Shown piece by piece: positions 8,379-15,823 of a stretch of DNA of 54,891 bases. A model generated the notes under the pieces. The model worked only from the letters and a program-made list of their open reading frames with translations. It was not told the DNA's origin and did no database searches. Numbering within the stretch: position 1 is the stretch's first letter; each line of letters begins with the position of its first letter. Origin of the DNA: JAPLHV01 sp964464245 (GTDB taxonomy: Bacteria > Caldisericota > JANLFM01); contig CAYXFH010000145.1 of the NCBI GenBank assembly GCA_964464245.1, positions 1-54,891 on the forward strand. The letters run 5' to 3'. The translations under genes and the position numbers were made by a program.

Positions 8379-9629
8379 TTACTGATTAGTTAAAACAGTG
8401 TACGCATTCGTGAAGCAATCTAAGGGAGGTCGAAAAAGTCCAGCCCCGATTTGCCCAATTCCTGGAAGGCGATGTGCGATCCCCGTGTTGATCACTGGGG
8501 TAATTTGGAGTTCGACGACTTTACGCACATCGATTCCCAATGGAGTGCCACGGTAGTCCAAGAAAGGGATTCTAAAACGAGGGTGTTCGGCAGCAGTGAT
8601 CCTGTACATCTCTTCTGTTGCAGTGAGAGCATCTTGAACTGTTCCTCCAACGAAACTGGTAATCGCTGGAGCAGCAGCCATAGCGACCCCCCCTAGCCCA
8701 GTTGCTTCCGATAGATACGAGTCTCCCATTACCGGATTGGCATCCTGCTCTCCATAACCTTGGAAATATCTCCCTTCGGCCAGCGGAGCTGGTGTCGTGA
8801 ACCAGTGAGAACCCAATCCGGCAACCTGGATTGCGAATTGAAAGCCATTCGCCGCCATACATGAAACAATTGTACTTCCCCGAATGTCTCTCACGTTGTC
8901 CATCGTCGCCTTGCTTGCGGCCATCGAGAGATTTAGGAAAAATTGGTCGTTACGATCAATAAAAAAAAGAGCCTCGGCGATCTCTTCTTTGGAGAAAGAT
9001 GATCTCACTAACCAAGGCGCAATCCGGCGAAACAGCAATGAAGTCGCTGATTTATTGCGATTGTGGCACTCATCTCCTCGTTGCAGCGCTCTTTCAATAA
9101 TAGCGGAGATATCTACCTCTCCTCCTAACGCAATTGCTTCTTCCAGCAAAGGGGCAAAATAGCGTTCAATCCAACGCAGTCTCTCGATAACATGGCTTCC
9201 ATTGGCGCCAAAACGCAAGGTTTGTCCAAGGCCTTCATTGATGGTAATAAAAACTCTATTAGAAAAAGGCCTGTTCTCGACAATGAAAACGGGCATGGCG
9301 GGACTTACGATACCAGCCATCGGACCCAACATGCCGTATGCATGTGCCGACGCGAACTCCACTTCCCCTCTTTCTGCCATCGCCTGGGCTTCCTCCAGAG
9401 TCTCTGCCCATCGCTGATAGACAATGGCGCCGATTGCGGCATTGCGCATTGCTCCGCACATTTCGTTCCAAGGCAGAGGAGAACCTGCATGAAGCAAACG
9501 CCGCCCCTCGCGTAGCCAATGAACTTCTCGACCAGCCGTACTCATTCCGACCCAGAATACATGGGCAGAGCCAATCCGCCGCAATACCTCCTCATTCGCT
9601 TTTTCGAAAGGGGAAGAGTGCGCTGTCAT
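8379..9629 (-). CDS. DUF1116 protein (YlbE/AllG-like)
   Basis: 416 residues, close to the family length. Diagnostic text includes LHAGSPLPWNEMCGAMR, LGPMAGIVSPAMPVFIVEN, INEGLGQTLRFGA and RGDECHNRNKSATSL. DUF1116 proteins accompany FdrA in purine and allantoin catabolism, and the E. coli member AllG belongs to the oxamate carbamoyltransferase complex. Here the usual His-rich segment before GPMAG is replaced by SAHAYGM, and no FdrA partner is seen in the window, so the activity may differ. Its place between RidA and the cyclase supports a role in nitrogen-heterocycle breakdown. Confidence 0.85.
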   Translation of the reverse strand: MTAHSSPFEKANEEVLRRIGSAHVFWVGMSTAGREVHWLREGRRLLHAGSPLPWNEMCGAMRNAAIGAIVYQRWAETLEEAQAMAERGEVEFASAHAYGMLGPMAGIVSPAMPVFIVENRPFSNRVFITINEGLGQTLRFGANGSHVIERLRWIERYFAPLLEEAIALGGEVDISAIIERALQRGDECHNRNKSATSLLFRRIAPWLVRSSFSKEEIAEALFFIDRNDQFFLNLSMAASKATMDNVRDIRGSTIVSCMAANGFQFAIQVAGLGSHWFTTPAPLAEGRYFQGYGEQDANPVMGDSYLSEATGLGGVAMAAAPAITSFVGGTVQDALTATEEMYRITAAEHPRFRIPFLDYRGTPLGIDVRKVVELQITPVINTGIAHRLPGIGQIGAGLFRPPLDCFTNAYTVLTNQ

Positions 9630-9631
9630 AC

Positions 9632-10024
9632 CTACCCTAGCGCTGCGATCCCACTAATTTCGATCATCAATTCCTCCATCACCAAGTGACTAATCTCGAC
9701 AAGCGTGCTGGCAGGAGGATTGTCTCGAAAATACGGATCACGGACCTTTGCAAAAATCGCGCGGTTTCTAATATCGGTAAGAAAAACATTGATGCTGATC
9801 AAGTCTTCAGGACTCCCACCTACAGATTTCAACATGGCCATCAAATTATCCAATGCTTGCTTTGCCTGAGCTTCAAAATCTCCCTTCCCCACTACCTTGC
9901 CGTCGCTATCCAAAGAGATTTGTCCAGAGATGCAAACTATCCCCCCACGGCGCACACATTGAGACCATGTCCCATCGCTTGCAGCCACTTCATTCGTTCC
10001 CAGGACTCTAGTTGCTTTTTCCAT
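9632..10024 (-). CDS. ridA: RidA-family enamine/imine deaminase (YjgF/UK114)
   Basis: About 130 residues from the ATG at 10024. CISGQISLD near the N-terminus and VEISHLVMEELMIEISGIAAL at the C-terminus are RidA landmarks. The usual C-terminal substrate-binding Arg (CVRA-type) is not obvious: the region reads NPPASTLVEIS. That places it in the Rid families with altered specificity that occur in catabolic operons. The gene overlaps the end of the GntR gene by 17 bases. In such operons Rid proteins hydrolyse unstable imines, aminoacrylates or carbamates. Confidence 0.87.
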   Translation of the reverse strand: MEKATRVLGTNEVAASDGTWSQCVRRGGIVCISGQISLDSDGKVVGKGDFEAQAKQALDNLMAMLKSVGGSPEDLISINVFLTDIRNRAIFAKVRDPYFRDNPPASTLVEISHLVMEELMIEISGIAALG

Positions 10025-10700
10025 CCGCGATCGCATCCTTTCCATTGGCCATTCGCACAAAATCCTTAATAACGCTCTCCAGATGATCTTGTGCCGCTTT
10101 TTCTGATCGCACTGGATCGTGGCTCTTGAAGCTATCGATAATTGCTTGGTGCTCCTTAACCGAGTGAGAATAGCGATCAGGCGCCCTTATCGTATAAAAT
10201 CGGCACAAATATACTAATGATAATTGCTTTTCCAAGATATTGATCAATGTTGGGGAACCAGAACAGCGAACTAACATCGCATGTATCTTTCGGTCGTAAT
10301 CGAAAAATTCCTCTTGGCCTACTGGTTGTTGGCGTAAACTCATCTCTTGCTGAAGCGATTCCAATTCACCGATCTCCTCAGGGGTAATCCTTCTTGCCGC
10401 CTCGCCGGCCGCTAAACCCTCCATGGCAGCTTCTACACGGAGTAAATCCACAATCTCTTCACGGCGAAACGAAATAACAAACATGCCAACATGAGGTTGA
10501 TTGTCGATCAATCCTTCCTGCTCGAGGACTAATAAGGCCTCCCGAATCGGAGTTCTGCTTACTCCATATTTGGCGCTGATCTCTTCTTCGATAAGTTTCT
10601 GACCAGGTAAGTATTCCCGATTGAGTATAGCTTCACGTATGACTTGAACCAATTCCGTCCTCATCGTTCTTCTGAGATCATTAACCGTTGGAATCTGCAT
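10008..10700 (-). CDS. GntR-family transcriptional regulator, FCD (FadR) subfamily
   Basis: 230 residues. The N-terminal winged helix shows GQKLIEEEISAKYGVSRTPIREALLVLEQEG, the recognition-helix pattern of GntR proteins. The C-terminal all-helical FCD ligand domain includes a DYDRKIHAMLVRCSGSP stretch with a metal-type Asp/His. The ATG follows AAAAGGG by five bases. It is encoded just downstream of the thiaminase homologue and just upstream of the catabolic genes, so it most likely controls this operon through the palindrome at 12293-12308. A pathway intermediate as ligand is inference. Confidence 0.93.
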   Translation of the reverse strand: MQIPTVNDLRRTMRTELVQVIREAILNREYLPGQKLIEEEISAKYGVSRTPIREALLVLEQEGLIDNQPHVGMFVISFRREEIVDLLRVEAAMEGLAAGEAARRITPEEIGELESLQQEMSLRQQPVGQEEFFDYDRKIHAMLVRCSGSPTLINILEKQLSLVYLCRFYTIRAPDRYSHSVKEHQAIIDSFKSHDPVRSEKAAQDHLESVIKDFVRMANGKDAIADGKSN

Positions 10701-10722
10701 CTGGACCCTTTTTCATCTCCAA

Positions 10723-10760
10723 AGCATCTGGAGGTCGAGATCTCTCGGCCTCCAGATGCT
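10723..10760 (-). terminator. Strong intercistronic hairpin after the thiaminase gene
   Basis: A 12-bp perfect stem (AGCATCTGGAGG with its complement) continues through a G-U pair into CGAG/CTCG, giving about 17 pairs around a 4-base loop. It lies between the stop of the thiaminase homologue and the GntR start. No long T-run follows on the minus strand, so it may be an attenuator or RNA-stabilising element giving more product from the first gene than from the downstream catabolic genes. Confidence 0.6.
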
Positions 10761-10771
10761 TATTGAAATCA

Positions 10772-12271
10772 TTAGTTCGTCGGCAAGAGCTCGTCCAACT
10801 TCGCTCTCAATCCTGGCGCCCAATCCCAGTCGGCCGGAGGCGGGTAGTAGCGGCCAAGCTGCATCACGGGAAGCATTTGTATATAGAGCGGAGAAGTTTT
10901 CAGTAAATTCGCGTCTTGATAGACTGACATTCGAGCAGGGGAAAGGTAACGAACTGGGCTGGTCGGTGGGGCTACCTGGCGGACGTTCTCGCTCGTGCTG
11001 GTGACAAACTGGATAAAGGTCAGCGCATCAGCCCTCTTCTGGCCGGTCAATGATTTATCGAGACAGAAGCTATCCGTGTAACCAGTTGAAGCGGACTTGC
11101 CGGTATCGGATTGAATGAACGGCATGATGGCGATGTCATCCAAGCTGATGGTCGTGTCCCACAAACCTTGAGCTTGCTCGATGATGTTCGCCATGTAACC
11201 CAAGGCCTCAGAGTAATAAACATAAGCTCGGCCGTTGCCATAGACGAACTTCCGCATCAGATCGTCAGTGATCTTATCGTTAATCGGGTTAGCTCCGTTG
11301 CCTGGATCCATCATGGCGATGATGCGCTTCTCAATGTCGATGGCCTGCTGATTGATGTTGTCTTTGTTTACGTAACTGTAGAATTTCACGGGGTCGTTTG
11401 GAAAGAGATCCATCAATGTGTCTTTATACATTTCCTCAGTTCGGTAGCTCCCCAGCATATCGCACAGCAAGCCCTGTCCAAGGGGGTGGTTCTTCCCGCC
11501 GATCACCTTCTCAAGCTCGGAGAACGTCTTTGTATTGGCAAGTTCCGTATCGTTTTTATTGTAGAAAAGGAAATTCGTACAAGTCCAATGAGGGATTCCC
11601 CACCACTTGCCATCAATGACAGCCACATCTTTGACGATTTGCAAGAAGTCATCCGGATTCGGAACTTCGCTATCGAGCAAGGGCTGCAACTTGTCTTTAG
11701 CGATAAACTCACGCAAATAACCCTCGTCCAATTCCCACACGTCTGCCTTTGCTGTAAAAAGGCCGGATGGGTCGCTGTAGTAATCAGGTAAGTTGATAAT
11801 TTCAAGGTCGATTTCGGGGTAGGCTTTCTCGAAATCCCTCTCCATTGTCGTCATGTATTCCTCTAGGTTGGGAATCCAGTTGTAGATGACTGCAGAGAGG
11901 GGTCTCCTGGCTGCGGTCCCGGTTGGCGTCGCAGGAATATCAGCCCCAGGCGCATAGAAATAGACGGCATCGGTGCTCCCGTCCTCCTTGTTAGACCATG
12001 TCGCGGATCCGCCGAATAACTCCACCGCCCAGCGGAATGGCACATAGGTTAACCCATCAATGAGCTTGGCGCCTTCTGTCTGTACAGGGCCTTTATCGGT
12101 TTCCCATTGAGTGGAGCCGATCCCATTGTCGAAGGGAATCTGCACCCATGAAGCGTCGCGAATCGGGGAAACATACTCTATTGGATGCATAGTTGATCCG
12201 AGAGCCAAACTACTGCCGGCAAGGAGCAGGACGAGAAGACAAACTACTCCATTGACCCAGAACCTCTTCAT
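10772..12271 (-). CDS. Exported thiaminase I homologue with N-terminal copper-amine-oxidase-type stalk domain
   Basis: 499 residues. A signal peptide (residues 1-25, ending SLALGS) precedes a copper-amine-oxidase N-terminal-like domain (about 30-110, GLTYVPFRWAVELFGGSATW). Residues 124-497 match thiaminase I of Paenibacillus/Clostridium as I remember it: GIPHWTCTNFLFYNKND holds Cys231 where thiaminase has its nucleophilic Cys (LCTNLLFY), and GRAYVYYSEALGYM holds Glu355 where thiaminase has the catalytic Glu (GYSES). GYTD (398-400), LPDYYSDP and ELDEGYL align with the other Tyr/Asp active-site positions. Thiaminase I replaces the thiazolium of thiamine with another nucleophile. It is about 90 residues longer than the known enzymes because of the stalk. 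A divergent solute-binding protein is the main alternative. Confidence 0.8.
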   Translation of the reverse strand: MKRFWVNGVVCLLVLLLAGSSLALGSTMHPIEYVSPIRDASWVQIPFDNGIGSTQWETDKGPVQTEGAKLIDGLTYVPFRWAVELFGGSATWSNKEDGSTDAVYFYAPGADIPATPTGTAARRPLSAVIYNWIPNLEEYMTTMERDFEKAYPEIDLEIINLPDYYSDPSGLFTAKADVWELDEGYLREFIAKDKLQPLLDSEVPNPDDFLQIVKDVAVIDGKWWGIPHWTCTNFLFYNKNDTELANTKTFSELEKVIGGKNHPLGQGLLCDMLGSYRTEEMYKDTLMDLFPNDPVKFYSYVNKDNINQQAIDIEKRIIAMMDPGNGANPINDKITDDLMRKFVYGNGRAYVYYSEALGYMANIIEQAQGLWDTTISLDDIAIMPFIQSDTGKSASTGYTDSFCLDKSLTGQKRADALTFIQFVTSTSENVRQVAPPTSPVRYLSPARMSVYQDANLLKTSPLYIQMLPVMQLGRYYPPPADWDWAPGLRAKLDELLPTN

Positions 12272-12292
12272 TTCTTTTCCTCCTTAAGCGGG

Positions 12293-12308
12293 GTAATGTA
12301 TACATTAC
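12293..12308. promoter_or_regulatory. Perfect 16-bp palindrome, probable GntR/FCD operator
   Basis: gtaatgtatacattac reads the same on both strands and is centred on GTATAC, the core of many FadR/FCD-type GntR operators. It sits 21-37 bases upstream of the thiaminase start, between a possible -35 and the ribosome site, where a bound repressor would block transcription. The adjacent GntR gene is the obvious candidate to bind it. Confidence 0.7.
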
Positions 12309-12329
12309 ACAGTATAACTTGAAAGTCAA
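12299..12329 (-). promoter_or_regulatory. Candidate promoter for the thiaminase/catabolic operon
   Basis: On the minus strand a consensus-like TTGACT (12324-12329) lies 17-19 bases before the palindrome region, where weak -10 matches occur; a TATACT lies between but is too close to pair with this -35. The -35 is convincing and the -10 is not. Overlap of the -10 zone with the palindrome would fit repression. Confidence 0.35.
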
Positions 12330-12720
12330 TACGCATAGACGAAGAGAAAAGAAGTGTGAGGCAAGGGTGTTCTGGAGTTGAAAACTGCACTGCCGGTCCT
12401 CGGATCGGGTTCTTGTTCTTCACCGCTCGTTTCTGCCGCACTGGGGTGCGGCGTTCCCAGAGATTCCACCACCAGCCGGACTTCCTGGTCCATCACGCTC
12501 AAGGTGCGCTACCGACTGCCCAGATAAGTCGTGGACCGATATAATCCACCTTCATGCCAAAGCCCGATGATAAGACCGCGGAACGCCAAGGCATGCTCCT
12601 GTGATGCATCGACCATTTTGAAGCGCCATCCTTGGAAGAAGCCTTACTTGTGTCCGAAGCCGTGGCACATTTATGGGCGCCGGATAGAGTACAGACGCGT
12701 GAGGAAATCTCTATTCATTG
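12330..12720. other. Gene-poor stretch with a possible decayed short coding remnant
   Basis: No intact gene was found between the thiaminase promoter region and the operator repeats at 12724. The last third reads on the plus strand as a short protein-like segment. It starts MPKPDDKTAERQGM at 12553 and continues after a one-base frame change as SLEEALLVSEAVAHLWAPDR to a stop near 12720. It has protein-like composition but no ribosome site and no family I recognise, so it may be the end of a degraded gene. A small hairpin CCGCAC-TGGG-GTGCGG lies at 12436-12451. Confidence 0.35.
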
Positions 12721-12723
12721 ATT

Positions 12724-12756
12724 GACCTCCGGTCAATTCGGACCTCCGGTCAATTC
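12724..12756. repeat. Two direct copies of a palindromic motif, 17-bp period, upstream of the aldo/keto reductase
   Basis: gacctccggtcaattc occurs at 12724-12739 and 12741-12756. The first copy forms a 7-bp inverted repeat (attgacc-tcc-ggtcaat). The pair ends about 80 bases before the aldo/keto reductase start, a sensible place for a dimeric repressor or activator. A TTCGGA/TATCAT promoter-like pair with 17-bp spacing overlaps it, but weakly. A 14/15 match in inverted orientation lies at 14693-14707, on the far side of the DinB-like gene. Confidence 0.6.
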
Positions 12757-12837
12757 AGGTATCATTGTACAGCATTCGCTACATCACGAGAGCTAACGTA
12801 AGATGTTTGTTGCAATCGTTTCTTGAAGGAGGAACAC

Positions 12838-13986
12838 GTGCAATATCGAACCTTTGGCCGTCTGGACTGGAAACCGTCCGCCTTAGGCTTTGGAGCGATG
12901 CGTCTGCCGGTTTTAGATGGAGACCCCAAACGCATCGACGAGGAGCAAGCCACCGCCATGCTCCAACTGGCGATCGATGGTGGAGTGAACTATGTGGACA
13001 CCGCCTATCCTTATCATGGTGGAACAGGTGAAGTATTCATCGGTAAGGCATTGGAGGGCGGTAACCGCAGCAAGGTGAGACTGGCCACCAAGCTGCCTTG
13101 TTGGTTGGTAACCGACGCAGATGACTTCGAACGCTACCTTGATGAACAGTTGACTCGGCTTCGCACGGAGAGCATTGACTGCTATTTGTTGCATTCCCTA
13201 TCCAAGGGGACGTGGAGCAAGGTGCGCGATCTGGGTGTGCTGGACTGGGCAGAACGGGCCAAGGCAGAGGGTCGTATCCAACATCTCGGGTTCTCCTTTC
13301 ATGACAGCTATCCTGTCTTCCAGGAGATCATCGATAGCTACGACAATTGGGATTTCTGCCAGATCCAATACAATTACATGGACATTGAACAGCAGGCCGG
13401 CAGGCGAGGTCTGCAATACGCAGCAGCCAAGGGGTTAGGCGTGGTGGTAATGGAACCCATTCGAGGCGGGCATCTGGCCAACCCTCCCGATCCCATTAAA
13501 ATGCTTTGGTCCCAAGCTGAGAACCCTCGCTCTCCGGCTGATTGGGCTTTGCAGTGGGTTTGGGACCAAGCGGAGGTTTCGCTTGTTCTCTCGGGGATGA
13601 GCGCCTTGGCACAGGTCAGGGAGAACTTGGCAAGCGCGGAACGTTCCAAGATCGGCTCTCTCTCCAGCGAGGAACAGGCGCTGATCACCCAAGTAAGCGA
13701 GAAATACCGCACGATGAGCCCTGTCCCCTGCACTGGCTGCGGCTACTGCCAACCTTGCCCTCAGGGTGTGCGGATCCCGGCTATCCTGGAACTCTACAAC
13801 GAGGCGATCATATACAACACGGCGCTACGTTCCCGTGTTGTCTACGCCAACTGGTTCCGACCAGAAGGGAAAGCAGATCGCTGCACACAGTGCGGTCAAT
13901 GCCTAGAGCATTGCCCTCAGGCCATTCCTATACCTCAGTGGTTGGAGAAAGCGCAGAGTTTCCTTTCCGGTGAAGAGGTGCGCTAG
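12838..13986 (+). CDS. Aldo/keto reductase with C-terminal 4Fe-4S domain
   Basis: About 382 residues from the GTG at 12838, chosen because AAGGAGG ends five bases upstream. The AKR tetrad is visible as Asp54, Tyr59, Lys85 and His119. Near residue 303, CTGCGYCQPCPQGVRIP and near residue 348, CTQCGQCLEHCPQ are ferredoxin-type cysteine clusters typical of the AKR-4Fe-4S clade in anaerobes. It is the only well-supported plus-strand gene in the window and lies between two minus-strand operons. Substrate unknown; likely an NAD(P)H- or ferredoxin-linked carbonyl reductase. Confidence 0.92.
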   Translation: MQYRTFGRLDWKPSALGFGAMRLPVLDGDPKRIDEEQATAMLQLAIDGGVNYVDTAYPYHGGTGEVFIGKALEGGNRSKVRLATKLPCWLVTDADDFERYLDEQLTRLRTESIDCYLLHSLSKGTWSKVRDLGVLDWAERAKAEGRIQHLGFSFHDSYPVFQEIIDSYDNWDFCQIQYNYMDIEQQAGRRGLQYAAAKGLGVVVMEPIRGGHLANPPDPIKMLWSQAENPRSPADWALQWVWDQAEVSLVLSGMSALAQVRENLASAERSKIGSLSSEEQALITQVSEKYRTMSPVPCTGCGYCQPCPQGVRIPAILELYNEAIIYNTALRSRVVYANWFRPEGKADRCTQCGQCLEHCPQAIPIPQWLEKAQSFLSGEEVR

Positions 13987-13996
13987 CTAGGTTCGA

Positions 13997-14497
13997 TCAG
14001 GGCTTCTTGGCTTGGTAGAGCGCTCGCATGGTGCGTATCTGGGCGGCATGCCATGTATTGTGAGCGATCAGCCAGACCCAGATTTGCCATGCCGGATATT
14101 CTTCCCCCCAGAAGGCCTTGGCCCTCTCTGCCAATGATTCCTCGGAGCTGTCCAAGAAAGCTTGGCGGAAGGAAGCGATCGCTTCTTTGAGGAATTCCAT
14201 CCAGCCGGCGAAATCCTGGGGAGCGCGAGCCAATATATCTTTAGGAGTCAGCTTACCGGGGCCGATCGCATATTCTCCAGTCAGAGCCAGGCCTACCACC
14301 AAGTGGGCAATCTTGAAACCGATGGTAGAGACCCCAGAGGGTTGTGGGTGCTCGAAAGCCTTTTCGGGCATCAGCGCCCCCGGGACCGGCTTCCAATAGA
14401 ACTCCTCCGAAGTGAGATCCTTCAGCGCCATCTCCAGGTTCGATTGCGCGTCATCCAGCATAAAGAGCAACATTTCCTTGCGATTGACAGATTCCAT
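13997..14497 (-). CDS. DinB-like four-helix protein
   Basis: About 166 residues from the ATG at 14497, which follows AAGGAGG at nine bases; a start eight codons earlier would precede that ribosome site. KEMLLFMLDDAQSNLEMAL, an internal HLVVGLALTGEYAIG and the C-terminal HNTWHAAQIRTMR place His residues as in DinB/YfiT metal-site proteins. These bind a divalent metal and include thiol transferases using bacillithiol or mycothiol. It converges with the aldo/keto reductase, with 10 bases between the stops. Confidence 0.8.
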   Translation of the reverse strand: MESVNRKEMLLFMLDDAQSNLEMALKDLTSEEFYWKPVPGALMPEKAFEHPQPSGVSTIGFKIAHLVVGLALTGEYAIGPGKLTPKDILARAPQDFAGWMEFLKEAIASFRQAFLDSSEESLAERAKAFWGEEYPAWQIWVWLIAHNTWHAAQIRTMRALYQAKKP

Positions 14498-14651
14498 CAG
14501 TGATTTACCTCCTTTTATCATTAGAAACTGACCAAGCCTGTTTCGTTCCCGATCCGCAGCCTTTCTTCACGGCTTCAATTCTCCTGTCATCGGGGCCCAG
14601 CGTCAATCACAGTCTCGCGGTTCACCCCTCTCTCCCACAGCACCAAATAAA

Positions 14652-14677
14652 GAAAGGCCGGAGGATGCCGGCCTTTC
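14652..14677 (-). terminator. Rho-independent terminator of the nucleoside ABC operon
   Basis: A perfect 10-bp GC-rich stem, GAAAGGCCGG with its complement around a 6-base loop. On the minus strand it is followed by a T-rich run (TTTCTTTATTT). It lies about 40 bases after the stop of the last permease gene. Confidence 0.85.
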
Positions 14678-14692
14678 TCGACACTCGACCCG

Positions 14693-14707
14693 AACTGACC
14701 GGAGGTC
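14693..14707. repeat. Inverted copy of the 12.7-kb operator-like motif
   Basis: aactgaccggaggtc is the reverse complement of the motif at 12724-12738 with one mismatch. It lies between the ABC-operon terminator and the last permease stop, about 200 bases upstream of the DinB-like start. It may be a second binding site for the same regulator or one end of an inserted two-gene module. Confidence 0.5.
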
Positions 14708-14716
14708 TATTAGGGA

Positions 14717-15823
14717 TTATTTCTCGCCCTTCTCGTAGGGGATTCCATCAGCAGCCGGAGGGACCGCCCGTCCCACGAAACCGGCTAGAGCCAGCAAGGT
14801 GAGCATATACGGGAAGGCGTTCAACCAACCACGGGGAATTGAAGCCAGCGCTGGGTAAGTGGTGCTAAGCCCCTGGATCAGATCGCCAGCCACCCCGGCC
14901 AGGGTGAAGAAGAGGACGGCTGCCAAGGTGCCAAGCGGTTTCCATTTGCCGAAGATCATCGCTGCCAAAGCGATGAACCCCTTGCCGGCCGGCATATGGT
15001 TGTCGAAGATGTCCAGTTGCCCGATCGACATCGATGCGCCGGCGATGGCGCCGAAGACATAGGAAAGGATGACGCAGACGTAACGGATCACATAAATGTT
15101 GATGCCCAGGGTGTCAGCGGCTTTTGGATTCTCACCCACCGCACGAATCCGCAGGCCCCATTTGGTCTGGTAAAGGAGGAAATGCAAGAGGAAGGGAAGG
15201 ATCAGTGCGAAGTAGACGAAGATGGTCTGCTTGTTGAAAGCGCCAAAAACGACTTCTCGTGCTGGAGCAAAAAAGGAAAAGGCAATGCCGAGTGGAAGAC
15301 CGATCACCGCGGTAAGGATCAAAGCTTTTTTGGCATTGCTTCGTTTCATTCGGGCCATCGACCAGGAGACAACGGCATAGGTCAAACCGACCACCAGGAA
15401 TACCAACAGTCCTTGGGCAAATGTGGGCGAGATGACCACACCGGAGGAGAAGGAAGAGACTGGGGGCGAGTGGCCCGTGGTGTTGAAGAACAGTTGCAAC
15501 AGGTAGGTCATTCCGCCCAGTGCGAAGACGTTGACAGCCACACCATAGACAACTTGGTCGCCACGCCAACTGACGGTCACCCAGGCGGCCAGAAGACCCA
15601 TGACAGCTCCCATTCCAATGCCGAGAGCCAATCCCAGCCAAGGGTTGCCGGTGTAATAAGAGCCGACTACAGCGAAGAAGCCACCCATGCGCATAATTCC
15701 TTCCAACGCGAGGTTGACCACGCCGGAATTCTCGCTGATCACCCCACCCAAGCCGGCGATGAGGATCGGTGTGCCGAATTGCAGCATCGAAAAGAGTGCG
15801 GCGATAAGGATTTGTTGGAACAT
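14717..15823 (-). CDS. Nucleoside ABC transporter permease (NupQ/BMP-system type)
   Basis: 368 residues of mostly hydrophobic helices. ISENSGVVNLALEGIMRMGGF near the N-terminus and LRIRAVGENPKAADTLGINIYVIRY are family signatures. The start overlaps the preceding permease stop as TGATG. An extra loop with charged residues (ARMKRSNAKKA) makes it somewhat longer than the usual 310-residue NupQ. It should form the membrane channel together with the next permease. Confidence 0.93.
   Translation of the reverse strand: MFQQILIAALFSMLQFGTPILIAGLGGVISENSGVVNLALEGIMRMGGFFAVVGSYYTGNPWLGLALGIGMGAVMGLLAAWVTVSWRGDQVVYGVAVNVFALGGMTYLLQLFFNTTGHSPPVSSFSSGVVISPTFAQGLLVFLVVGLTYAVVSWSMARMKRSNAKKALILTAVIGLPLGIAFSFFAPAREVVFGAFNKQTIFVYFALILPFLLHFLLYQTKWGLRIRAVGENPKAADTLGINIYVIRYVCVILSYVFGAIAGASMSIGQLDIFDNHMPAGKGFIALAAMIFGKWKPLGTLAAVLFFTLAGVAGDLIQGLSTTYPALASIPRGWLNAFPYMLTLLALAGFVGRAVPPAADGIPYEKGEK

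Noticed and set aside
10772..12271. Reading the first operon gene as a plain extracellular solute-binding protein
   Set aside because: The fold is shared, but the conserved Cys in CTNFLFY, the Glu in YYSEA and other Tyr/Asp positions fit thiaminase I specifically. The simpler reading is kept as an alternative.
12272..12720. Possible TPP riboswitch upstream of the thiaminase homologue
   Set aside because: I looked for the CTGAGA and other conserved thi-box segments on the minus strand and found none; the region shows a promoter-like -35 and a protein-operator palindrome instead.
14165..14190. GCGATCGC palindrome as a HIP1-like genome repeat
   Set aside because: Only isolated copies were noticed; no enrichment is apparent in the window.
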